Source of the DNA: Istiophorus platypterus
Lineage: Eukaryota > Chordata > Actinopteri > Istiophoriformes > Istiophoridae
DNA: 64,000 nucleotides
Direction: 5' to 3'
Assembly (NCBI GenBank): GCA_016859345.1
Contig: CM029121.1
Location: forward strand, 29,270,527 to 29,334,526
Positions within the stretch are counted from its first letter, which is position 1; every line of letters starts with the position of its first letter. The position numbers were made by a program, and so were the translations under genes. The notes under the pieces are model-generated. The model saw nothing but the letters and a program-made list of their open reading frames with translations, was not told the origin of the DNA and made no database searches. Below are positions 46,591 to 58,900 of this stretch, one piece after another.

Positions 46591-49500
46591 ACTGACCCAG
46601 GGTCAGGGTGGGGTCTGCCTTCACAACTGGACTAGGTTTGACTATGCAGTAAAATAACGATGGTGTCTTCATGTGGCCAAGGTCCAGATCAGCATCCACT
46701 CATCTCGTAATTAAAGAAAAGCATCTACCTTGATTTTTAAGCTGATTTTTACTTTTTGCACATTTTGCCGTTCACTTGCTTTGTATCTAATATTATTACT
46801 ATTATATGGTAGTTTTTAAGGTAGTTTTTTTTATCAATTTTTTTCTGATTCTGAATCTAGTTCATATGTTTTATGTGTTTATGTTAATGCACCACCCTGC
46901 GACCACATCAAGTGTCCTAAATCAAACACACCTGCCATGTGGCCTGGCCAACAGGTGTGTGTTGTTAGCATCCTTGCTAGATGTGCACCACCTGTCTACT
47001 CTTTGTGATCATCCCTGGTGATAAAGGATGGGTTGACCCTAACCCTGGTCGTGGCAGAGCTCAGATGGTGGAGGACTTCAAGGGTGAGTGCAACAAGTGA
47101 CTGATGATTATATTTATTGGTTGCTTTCCCATCTGACCAGGGAAAATACCTGCATTTACACCTGGTAGCATGAAGATGTTATTAAATGTGATAGTTTTAT
47201 CATATATCATAATTATCACCATGTAGAATATTTAACCTAATTTCCCTCTTTTAAAAATGTAAAATTGTGACATTTGCTCAGAACTTTTTAACACACTCAC
47301 TTGGGAATTTTATCTAGTAATCGAGTAATTTTACTTTTACTTGAGTTAAACTTCTTTTAAAGTTTCTTTACATAACTTTCAGAAAACTTGTGTCTTTACT
47401 GACACCACTGGCTGTTAAGTGAACTGCATTCAGCTTCTTCTTGCTCAGGTGTGTGTTCACACTGCGTAGGTAGACACAGGTAAGCTTCCTTGGCCTCGGC
47501 CAAAACAGTGACGTGATGCACACCAGACTGAACGTGACTGACACATCAAGTCGATGACTAAAGGTAACTAAAGTCTCACTGTTAAACTCTATGTGAGACC
47601 ATACACTATTTTTTTTCTCCAGCTCAGGCACAGTGTTAAAGCAAACTGTGGAGATTGTTCTAACGTTCTGTTTTTCAAATGGGATTTATAAAGTGTAATA
47701 TCCATTTGCTATGGAATTGATTTCCCCACCTGTTTGATCCTAGTTTCATGTTCCTGTTTGGCCAGACATGGTTAACTGGATAAAGGAGTCCTTTGTGCTG
47801 GGATCTGGTCATTTGTTGACTTTACTGGACTCCATTTTTAGGCTAACATCAGCTAGTGTTGCGCCCTGTTTGCGCTGTAGGGCAGGGGAGGCGTTTAGAC
47901 ACTCTGCAGCATAAATGTCACATCTTCTGAATTTTGCTGGAAATTTGTCCTTTAAGGAGTAAATAAATCTGATTGGCAGTTTGATACCTGATAATGTGAG
48001 TTATCGGTCCCTGGAACAAGGCATTTACAGGTTAAGGGGAAAATAAAGGAGTTTCTGTAAAATGAGAAAAGAATAAACTAAGATAATGTAAGTTAAGTAA
48101 CAGCTCAGGCACAGGTAAAGTAAAAGGAACACAGACACACACAGTAACACATGCCTCCTTCCTCCTAGTCTTTTTATTGCAGGTTGAGTGTGCGTTCAGG
48201 AAACCTCTGCCCGTCAGTGAGCGAGGACGTTGAATGCAGCTGTGACCTCTGAGCTGTGTGAAGAGAGATCGATGAGGAGGCGCAGAACAAAGCTAACACC
48301 AGGATCCAGGTCCTGTGGAACGGTTCGAGCCTTTAAATGTGTAAACACATGACGAAGAGTCAGTATTTAGTCATCAAGAGAAACGTGTTGTAATTTCTTT
48401 GTCTGTGGCGTTTCTAAGTGACAGGTGAGTTTGACCCTGATGATGATGTCTGAGTTGACACAGTCATATGATGGGACTCAAGCTGGTCCCCAGATGAGAA
48501 GTGATGGTTTTGGGTCTAAGACCTGGTTTTTGGTTGAGACTCCAGTTGGGATTGAGGTTTTAGTCGTTGTTACGGTTAAGTGGCTGGAAGAGATTCAGGT
48601 AAATGAATCTCCATGTAATGAATGTGTGAACAGCCATAGTTGACTTAGTGAAGTGTTTGTAGCCCAGGGGTACAGACTGAGATTCATCTGGGTTTAATCA
48701 CAGCCTGGAACAGTAGAACCCAACGGATGAAATCATATCAAGTTCCATGTGAAGTTCCACATGTGAAACAATAATGGAAATACAAGAATTAGGTGATTTC
48801 TTCCAGATATACTGCCTGCTGTAGCCAGCAGGTCAGATTTAGTGTGAAAAGAGTGTATTAGTATTAAATAAAAAAACTTATGTTTGTCCCTGTGCCTCTG
48901 CTGGTTGAGGAAGCCTCGCTGAGTGCGGTGCTGTGGCCCTTAACGTTACCTCTCAGACTGAAACAACAGCAGCAGCAGCTTAGAGCCTGGACAACACCAG
49001 ACTTTTAGTCTGTGAATGACTCACTTTACATTTAAAGCTGTATTTGTGTTTGTTCTCAGCTGAGAAACCCAGTCTCCAAGAAACCACATTTATATGCAAC
49101 TAAACGGTAATGGCAGAAGAGTTCTGTAGGAAACGTGATCACAATGGGGATCATGTTCACAGATGTTTTTGAATGAACGAAGCGACACATTTATTACCAG
49201 CAGCAGAGTCACAGGAAGGTGGTCAGGGTGGATGGAGGACTGTCAGACCAGGGACTGGGTCCACATCCAGAGACCACAGTCCTGTCTCTGGTTCTGGTTC
49301 AGTGTAAATAAACAGGTTGTCTCTGTTAAGCTATTAAGCTATTGTGATGATCTTCTGTATTAAACCAGACCAGGATCTTTCCTGAACCTGAACCAGGTTC
49401 TGTGAGGGTCTGAACAGAACCATAAACCTGTTAAATGGAGCTACAGTCAGTACAGGTAGATGTTGAGGTGCAGGATCTGATGTTTTGGTGGAAAACAACC

Positions 49501-50419
49501 ACCTCATCTGTGAAGATTTTACAGATGAATTTAGTAACTTCATATTTCCTATAAAACGTGTTTTGATGCCACAGTATGTTTGACTAGAAACATGGTTTCT
49601 AGGAGACAGGGTGAGTCTCAGTGGTCTCGGTTTGTCCTGAGCTTTGCTACAGTTGGGGTTAAACAGCATTACTTCCTGCCGAGGGTGGAACTTCCTCCTT
49701 ACCAATCGGCAACAAAACACTTTTCAACAGAGGTTAAACACACAAGTGAAGACCTGACATGATACACACTTCACGGAAACATGCATTCTGCTGAAACACA
49801 CATGCTGCACTGAAACACATGCAACATTAAAACACAAACATACAATACTAAGACACAAACACTCCACTAAAGCACAAACAATCCACTGAAACACACACTA
49901 TACTACCTCACACTGCTGCCTCTCTGCTGTAGAAGGTGATCAGTCCTCCGTGTTCAGCTCTGCAGAATTTATAATATGCTGTTGCTTGTTATGTACCGTA
50001 TCACAACCATCACAAGCAACTAATAGTTCAAATGTCGGAGGTCTGATAATAGTGACCAGAAAAAAAGTTATTTGTAATAATCCTGTTTTGAAAGAAATAT
50101 CATTTGACAGAGCAGGATGAATAAAAGGTCATTCATGGTAAAATAATCAGAGTGAATTTTACCTCTTCAGTCATTTATTTAAGGCGTTTAGCCTGAGGAC
50201 AGTTTCTATAGTATGTACATTTTTACCATAACACAAGAACACTTGAACATCAGTTCTCTATAAAGTAGCACATCACACTCTTCTAAACCATCAAATCTTG
50301 CTGGAAGAAGCGTCACTTCTCTCAGTCTAGAGATAAATGTACTGGCTCAACACTGTAAAACTACTTTGTTAAAACCAGAAATCCTGCATTCATTAGCTTA
50401 TTTAAATAAAGTTCCTGGA

Positions 50420-50780
50420 GTCTCATCAGCAAGGTTTAACTGAAGTAAGAAAGTAAAAGTGCTCATCATGCAGCATAAAGACCCTCTAAGTGTTATCATA
50501 TCGTATATTACATAACTGGATTATCACTACTTGTACTGTTTTGTGTATATTTTAATGTTGGTGAGGCTACTTTATATATTGTTTGGCAGTTACATCTGTA
50601 ATTGCATCAAATATTATGATCTAAATGCATATTTTCTATGTAAAACCTGATGCTGAATAAAATGCAGTAAAATGTAAATTTTCCTCTGAAATGTGGTGGA
50701 GCAGAAGTAACAGAAACTGAAAATACTCCTGTAAAGTACAAGTAATGTGACGTAAGTACAGTATTCGGTAAATGTACATA
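50420..50780 (-). repeat. Dispersed fish repeat, opposite orientation
   Basis: Contains AAGTAAAAGTGCTCATCATG near one end and, towards the other, AGTACAAGTAATGTGACGTAAGTACAGTA. These are complementary to blocks of the 59.15-kb family. Divergent copy. A shorter related piece at 52490-52575 (TTTTACTCAAGTGAAAGTAC, AAAGTACTCATTATGCAGCA) is in + orientation. Confidence 0.55.
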
Positions 50781-52593
50781 GTTGTTTTCCATGACCTTTA
50801 GTTTAGGTGATTCATCTTTACGTTCTCCTCCAAAACCAAGGATGAGTTTCACATGTGATTCAAATAAAAGACATGTTTATATGTTTTTGGACAATTGAAA
50901 TGATAGTTCTCATGGTTTAGACTCATGTGACTTTTGGATGTTTCATATGTGAGAACAGTGTTATGAAACCAGGCGGATGGTTTTAGTTTTTTGAGCCGAG
51001 GTTCTGAGGTTAAAGAAATTTAACTTGTGTCTCCTGAGCAACTGTCCCAGCTCTCCCAGTGATCCGGTTTTGTTCTTCTGCAGTGGAAAGCAGTGAGCTG
51101 CAGTTTGGTGACCACATGGTAATTGTAGACCAGAGGGAGACTGAGGCCTAAGTCCAGACGGATGATGTCGATGAGCTTCATGTAAAAACACTTTCAATCA
51201 GGAAAAAGTCAATTTACATAAGAGGTCAGTGGAAGACGAGGATATAGAGGAGGGGTTATAGAGGAAGGGGCTCAGATGGTCCGCCCCGCCTCAGCTCAGA
51301 CCATAATGACCCTTTCGACCCCCCCCCCATCCTCCAGACTTCGTCTGGAGTTATCAAGTCCTCTGGGACTCAGCCCTCCTGCAGTCAGAACTGACCACGT
51401 TGAAGCACCAGGGAGAGGACCAGGACTTATTAAAGCTCATATTCAGCTGCTCAGGAGATGCTCCTCCAGGAACAGCTGCCAGTTCAGGCAAGAACTTCAC
51501 AGTTAAGGATTTATTTTTCTACTTTCTGTGCATGTGGTTTGTTTGGAGCATCATCCTTGCCTGGTCAGTTTCACAACCTTTCAGAAAATACAGAACTTCC
51601 GACTTTTAATCTGAGGGTGTAGGGTAAAAGTCCCTGTTGAAGTGGTTTTGGCATTCATAAAAAAAAATCAGCTGCATGGCTAAAACCTGTGCTCCAGTCT
51701 GTGACCTGCTGAAGGGTTTTTGAACCACTGGTGTCTGAGATGCTCAGGGGCTAAACCCGACCGCTGTCGTCATCACAGAAAAACATAACTGAGTCCAGTG
51801 GACATGAATGTGAGGTAGCGGCTTGTTATTAATGCAGGACTCAGCAGGACAGACTGTGGAGGCGCAGAGAGGACAGACAGAAACAGAAGACAGTTGTTCA
51901 GATCTCACAGCTGAGGAGCAGAAAAATACTATTCAGTTAAAACCCCTGAAATTAATCTGTGCATTTTATTTAAAAAAAAATCTCAGATTAAAGTACATTA
52001 AGTTTCAGCTTGTCATTGTTCGCTCGACTGTTTCTACCTTCCAGTTAGTGTTTTTAATGTTTTTTCCAGACTGCACATAGGCGAGTGTGCACATGAGTCG
52101 CCCGCTGATGGTTTCTTCTGGTCTTGTGTATAGGTCATTTACAGCACTTTTGTTTCAGACCAGTGACTTGCTTTAGTGCAGTGGTATGAGTGAATGTCTG
52201 GGCGGTAAACTGACCCCAGCTCAGCTGTGATTTCAGCCCTGTGTTCCAGTGAAGATATTTTGTCTGTCTCTGTGGGTGAGATAGGAGCGGCGCTTTTGAT
52301 TGAGTCAGTGGTTGTTAAATGAATGAGCAGGCAGAATGATGGGGCCATGGGCGGCTGAGACCCTGAATATAGGACAGCTAATCGATGAGTCTTAATCAAT
52401 AAGACTGTTTGTTTGTCAAGTCAGAGTGACAGACATTGTCAGGTGGACTATTTCTTCATAATGTTCAGTGAGCTTTGTTTGTGTTTTAGTTAGTGGTGGA
52501 AGAAGAACTCAGATATTTTACTCAAGTGAAAGTACATGTGTAGTATCAAAAGTAAAAGTACTCATTATGCAGCAGAACGAGAGGGGTCTCTGT

Positions 52594-52595
52594 TA

Positions 52596-52646
<51 letters not shown>

Positions 52647-52674
52647 GATGATGATAATTATGATGATGATGATG

Positions 52675-52731
<57 letters not shown>
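52594..52731. repeat. (ATT)n / (AAT)n inverted microsatellite
   Basis: About 53 bp of TTA repeat (52594-52646), a ~26-bp spacer of GATGAT-type sequence, then about 58 bp of ATA repeat (52673-52731). The two arms are complementary and could fold into a long A/T hairpin. Confidence 0.85.
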
Positions 52732-53603
52732 TGAATAATATGAATTTTACAATAAAAATTGTTATTATAACGTATTCCTTGGTGGAGTCCTGTAATGGCT
52801 TTAACACGCTTATCTGAATCCCTACACACAATATGGATAACACCTCATTCTGCCTCTTTGTGCATATATACAGACTCACACTACTGTTTTTGTATTATTA
52901 ATCTTTTTTTCTAGTTTGTACCTTTTTTGTTTTATTCTAAAAATTAATTATTTTTCTGATAAGTATCTGTAAAACCATTTACTGTACAAACACACATACA
53001 CAAACACACTGAATCCAAACAGACGTGACAATGAAGTTTAAGAGTCCCAGTAAAGTTCCAGGTTGCCGTGTTTCAACTCAGTGTGAAGGTTAGAGTCAGG
53101 ATGCGGAGGGTGGAGGAGATGTTCCGCTCTCCTCTTCCTCCTCTTCCTCTTCCAGGACAGGATGTCGGGGGGGGGGTTAGCACCATGTCCTACTAAAGGA
53201 GCAGTACAACTAAAGATAAGAACAGGAAGAGGGGGAGGATGTGAATTTAAACTAGTTGATTCTGTTAAATGCAAAATGTCCAGAAACTCAGATAACAACT
53301 GAAAAATTTTCTCAGGCCTTAATGAGCCTGTAAAAGAGAAGAAAATAAACTCTGAGGACATAAATTTAGAGTTGTGTTATGAAAAACAATTTCAAACACT
53401 TAATCATAACTTGGTTGAAAAGTCTGGAAAAACAAGGTAAAATCCAGAGAACTGATAGAGCAGATTTACATGATCACACAAGAGTTGACATTTTGGTTGA
53501 GAGCTTAAGGTCCAAGGAGCATGGATGAGCTCAGTGGAATGTATAGCACAGTTTCCCTCTGAGGCCTTGGGGTGGCACTGCAGGAGAGGAAACACCACAG
53601 CAG

Positions 53604-53650
53604 TTCATTCATTCATTCATTCATTCATTCATTCATTCATTCATTCATTC
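53604..53650. repeat. (ATTC)n tetranucleotide microsatellite
   Basis: About 11 copies of CATT. Confidence 0.95.
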
Positions 53651-55676
53651 ACTCACACATCCATCATGAACAACTGGTGCAGGAAACTTGCTGACTTAGT
53701 GACTACGTGTGGGTTGTGCAGTAGCTGCTATTGGACGTGGCTAGTTTTGTTGGACTGTGTAGACAATGGAAATTCTGCTGGTTTGGCACAGTGGAGCAAC
53801 CCTGTCTCCCAGAAATATTGTTTTTATACAACTAATCTGCAACAGCAAACAAAAAGCACGATGCTGGTTGGTCATGTTCTTTTCCAACTAAAGAACAAAA
53901 TGTTGTTGCTCAAATCATAAACTGGTGAAATCATAAACTTGTGAAATGTCTCAGTAAAATGTGTACTGACAACATATTTTATTTGGTTTCATCTGGCAAT
54001 GACTGCTGCATGGTGAAGCTGTTTTATGATCGTGTTTTAGTAATTAGTGTAATCAGTGCTAGGCTGATATCAACACCAGCATACAAGAGCTGGGTCAATT
54101 TCCCCCTGTGACTAAATCAGATAAATGATAAGAAGCATATTCTGCCAAATAAAGTTAATATGAAAACAAGAGAGAAGAAACAGTACAAGCAGGTTTATAA
54201 AACACTGCAGGATCAGGAAAGATGGAGTCGCTAGCTTAAATAATGAAATAGTCAACTCAGACTTGAAGCACAAGACAGGACATGTTGACTTTACACTACT
54301 GAAACAAAACCAGCGTCTTTCCCGGACGTGAACCAAAATGTTTTAGTATGTAAACCAGGTGAAACTGCATGAGACTGAGGACGTGAACCCAACCTCTGAC
54401 ATACAGTTTGTCTGTGCTGTTTGCTCCAGATCATTGTCCTGCTGAAAGGTGACATATCGCCCCCACTCTGGAGCAGGTTCTCTTCAAGGACCCCTCTGTA
54501 TGTAGCTCCCTTCATCCTGCCCTACATTCCGTACAGCTTCACGTAGGGAAGGTATTATCCAGGTGATGAGCAGGCTTGGTGTTTATCAGATGAACTGTTT
54601 GGAGTTCTGTCTAGAGTTCGGATGTGACAGCAGAGACCAGGTCCACATCCAGAGACCCATCTTTGGCTCACTGAACCAGGTTCTGTGAGAGTCTGAACAG
54701 AACCATAAATCAGTTTAATGATGCCGCAGTTGCTACAAGTGGATGTTTCAATATGAAGTATTTTGGCAGAAAACTAATGAAACATGTCTGTGAACCTTTA
54801 CTGAAATATTCAGTATCAACATATTTTGACTCATCTGAAATGTAATTTACCAACATTTTCTCATGGATTGATGGAAAATATGATACAGGCTGCATCAAGA
54901 TTTATCTAAAACATATTTACTGTTGAAAATTAATAAAATATAAATGCAATCTCCCAGAGGAAGAATTTAACAGCAGCACTTTTTGTTTGGTTTGTGGTTT
55001 TATTTCACCGTTGAACTGAAAAAAAATTGATTCTTGAGAAATATAGCTTTGCTGCTTAGATTCTATGTCCAATTTTTGTCCAATATTTGATTAACATGAA
55101 GTTTGTTTTTATTTCCACAGAAGCACCTCCTCCCTCTTCCCCACTGCCCTTCAGACAATCAAGAAACAAACACAGAACTGGAGCTTTTCAACATCTGAGT
55201 TTTATTTGACAAAACTAAAAAATTTATAATAACCTGTTCTGAGTCTGGACAGAAACAAACATTCTGAGTCTGGATGGAAAGAGTGAATAAGATGACTATT
55301 TCAGAAGTAGATATAATATTTTTGATTGGTTTTGGTCCAAACTCTTTTTGCTCTCTGTTTGTGGAGAACCTTAAACTGTTTGTACATAATGTGTATTATA
55401 GAAAAAGTTGAAATGTAAATTATTTGAAAAGAGGTAATTTTTGTATTTGACTGTCATTCAGTTTATGGAAATAAATGAACTGTCTTTGCTTTGGTAATAG
55501 CCAGGGAATCAGACATTGACCTGTGCTGCTTCATTTACACTTTTTGAATGTGTCTGAACAATTATTAATTCAAATTAAATCTCAAAACAAGACATGAGAT
55601 CATTTCTTCTTCTCCGTATTTATTTTTGGATAGTTTACTGATTCTAAATTACTTATCTGAGTAGCTGTTTACACCA

Positions 55677-55719
55677 CTCCTCCTCCTCCTCCTCCTCCTC
55701 CTCCTCCTCCTCCTCCTCC
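55677..55719. repeat. (CTC)n trinucleotide microsatellite
   Basis: About 14 copies of CTC/TCC, roughly 240 bp upstream of the mucin-like gene's start codon. This position would be in its promoter. Confidence 0.9.
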
Positions 55720-55960
55720 ATGGGTATTTTCTTCTTCAGGTTTATTAGAACAACTGAACATCTGGGATGGGTATTTCCGACAGACAAGCATTTCCACGTC
55801 GGTCACCGGGAGCTCCTTCACTACGAAACCTCCAGAACAATTGAATAGAAGGAAGCACTGCTTGCTGACTTTTTCCTCCCCACACAGACGCACTTCCCTT
55901 CAGCACTTCTATTCTGCTCATCTGAAGCTGTAGGACGCATGAGAGCGGCAGCAGAGAACC

Positions 55961-58900
55961 ATGGACGCCCAGATTTTGGTTTTATTTTTACTTCTGAGGT
56001 TCAGCTGTGTGTGTAAGTACAGTCCTAATACTACAGGGATGATGTGGTGGTGTTTGTGATCAGGATCAGTTTGACTTCAAAAGGAGCTAAAGACTGAGGA
56101 AACTGCCATTTGTGTTCAGAAACACACTTTCTGACATGACTGTGTGAGCAGCAGTGTAATGTAAAGGCACCTGTGTGAGATCAAACTACAAACATCCTCA
56201 GACTAATTTTCAAAAACCTGGGAAGTCCTGGGAACCGCTACAGAATACAGTCCAAAAGTTACTGTGTGAATGTTCAGTCCACAGGATACCAGAGAAATAC
56301 TTGGTACGTAGCCGTAGGTACAGGAAGCAAAGTGGTAAGATTTTACACCGGGGGGTCCCAGAGCTAAAACTCTTAGTCCATAGTACTTAGACAACAGGTA
56401 CATCATGGAAGGTGTCACACTACATGTGATTCTTACATTTGGTTGCACTGACCTTCTTCACAGGCTGAGCTTCAAGGGTATTATTATTATTATTATTATT
56501 AATTATTTTATTATTAAATTGTTATTATCATGTTGTTGTTGATAATAACAATAATAGTAATAATGTTGATGAATATGATGATAATTATAATAATATCTAA
56601 GTTAAAAAACCTGAAGATTTTAATTATCCAGACATTTTTAATATATCTTTACATTTGAAATAAATGCTACATAATTTGATCAAAATGTTAAGACTGTTAA
56701 CACAGTACTACTGATACTAATATTCTCTGTAACATGTATTCAGTAGTTAAAAAAAAAAGTCCTAATACCACACTGTACAAATACTGTGATAGAGGTAAAA
56801 GTCCTGAAATGAAATCTTATTTAAGTAAAATAAGTGTAAGCAGCAAAATGTACTTAAATTATTACAATGTCCCCTTTGAGTGTTACCGTTATAGTTTACA
56901 TCACTTGATTATTACTCATGTGTAAAGCAGGTTTTTAGTGTCATTGTCTTGTCAGTTGAGATGGAGCTAATCTGGAAATATTTCATATCAGACTGCAGAT
57001 AATGCTTATTTTCTAAATTAATTGAATGATTGTTTGGTTTGTAAAAATTCAGAAAATAGATAGAAAAAGTGGAACCTTCCCAACCAAGAGTTGAACAGAA
57101 CAAAAAAATGTGGAAACAATAACATACATTTGAGAAATAAAAGGGAAAAGGAGCAAATCTTGAGCTTTGGAATTTTTAGAAAAGACAAACAAATATTGAA
57201 CTAGTTCCCCAGTAACGTGTGGGCTGTAATCTAAAGCCTGACAGGGTAAAACATCAGTTGAGTCTCCACACACTGGACTGTGTTAGAATCCTGTGCTTTA
57301 TCTAAAGAGAGAATGAAAGTTGAGACTAAAGTTGTTAAAACAGGAGAAGAATGACTGAAATGCTGAGTGGAGGCTGGTAACAGCTGGCCCTGTCTCCTCT
57401 CTTCATTTCTGTCAACCATCAGTCAACAGTAAAAATCAAAACTGTCACGGTTCTTCAGTGCACCTGAATGATCAGGAGGTCTGTGGAGCCCAGTGGTCAT
57501 CACTGATGTCTCAAACGTCAGTGCCCATGTCTCTGTCCTATGCTGCTACGATCACATCCCTTTATTAAGGGGCTTGTTTGATTGTGGGGTTTTCAAACAC
57601 GTCTGAGCTGCTCTGAGCTCCTCTGAGCTCGTGAGCATGTTTCTAATAAAGCACCACACCTACACATCAGTAGACTTCAGGAGGGAAAGAATGCTCTACA
57701 TTACAGTGTGGACGTCATGATGAAGTATTGTTGAATTTAGTCTAAAGTTATAACAAAATTAGAAATGGACTAAATCACTGGCTCAGGTGCTCCATTCAAA
57801 CAGTTATGATTAGTAGACAGATGTCTAACATCTTATAAAGCTTCAGCTACATGTTCTTAAATCATGCAAAGTTAAACTTGCCCTTTTTTCTCCCTGGGGA
57901 TCGTGGGGTTTATACAACTTATTATAAGAAGAGAGAGACAATGTTGTCAGTCTTGATGGTTAAAAGTGACTATGTGAAAATGCTCACAGGGTGTTGTGTA
58001 ATCAACCATGTGATCAAGTGATCGACATCTGGGGGGGAAGTTTTAGTGAAGTGGCTGCTGAACCTCTCAGACCTTTGGTTTTATGGTCTGTTCAAGTCCT
58101 GCAGTTCTACCTGCAGTGGTAACTGTTTTATCACTGACTCTTGATTTTAGCTGGGAGTCTGTTCTGAGTTTTTCTGCTCCTAAAACGTCCGCCATCCTCC
58201 CAGCACACTGGAAATAAGAGGCATTAAATGCAATTTTTGAAAAACAAAAGCAACATTGCTTCTTTCTGCAAAAACAAAAGCACTGTCCCTTCAGCAGACA
58301 GGTAGACTAAGACAGGGTAAGATTTTCAAATCACATTTTTTAATCTGTTGATGAAAATGTCTGAAAAATTGTTAGAATTATACTCCTAAAAACCACCACT
58401 CCCAACCAGACTTGGTTGAACCGACCCTTTAAGGAAGCTGACTATGCAGCTCCCGTCAGCAGCGTAACTTCTTTCAGCTTATTGTTTCAGTTTTGCAGCA
58501 CCTGTGTAACTGTAGTTGAATCTCCTAGCTCTAACAGCAGCAACAGTTTTCATGGCTGACATCTTTGTGTTGATGTGAACTCTCCTCAGCTGGTTTCCTC
58601 ATCATGCTGACCCCCAAGAGGTTATGTCTGATTACACAAAGTCAGGTCATCATCTTGGGACGATGTGATGTCACTAACCCTGCCCATCAGTGGGCATGGA
58701 CAGGTGGGGACAGGCTGATCCACACTCAATCCTCTGAGTGTCTCTGGGCCAACCCCAACCCTCACCTACCAATTCACACCCGCCTCGCCAAACTCAGCAA
58801 CTGCAGCAGTGCACCAGCGTGGAGCTGCTACGGCACCGAGGGAGCGCTTGGATTGGCTGGGCCACCGATGCACTTGAAGAAACTGGGGTTGAAGGTGGTG

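Larger units (their letters stand above)
44778..55960. other. Intergenic region between lgr5 and the mucin-like gene
   Basis: About 11 kb with no exon I can support. It holds a 19-base G run just upstream of lgr5 (44877-44895), the 45.6-46.6 kb minisatellite, diverged duplicate blocks near 49.2 and 54.6 kb, dispersed repeats of the TTTACTCAAGTA type (50.4-50.8, 52.5 kb), the ATT/AAT inverted microsatellite (52.59-52.73 kb), (ATTC)n at 53604-53650 and (CTC)n at 55677-55719. Human synteny would place TSPAN8 about here; I see no tetraspanin exon (no CCG motif with flanking TM segments). Confidence 0.5.

Noticed and set aside
52536..52829. Poly-Ile/Asn open frames
   Set aside because: They are ATT/AAT microsatellite translations.
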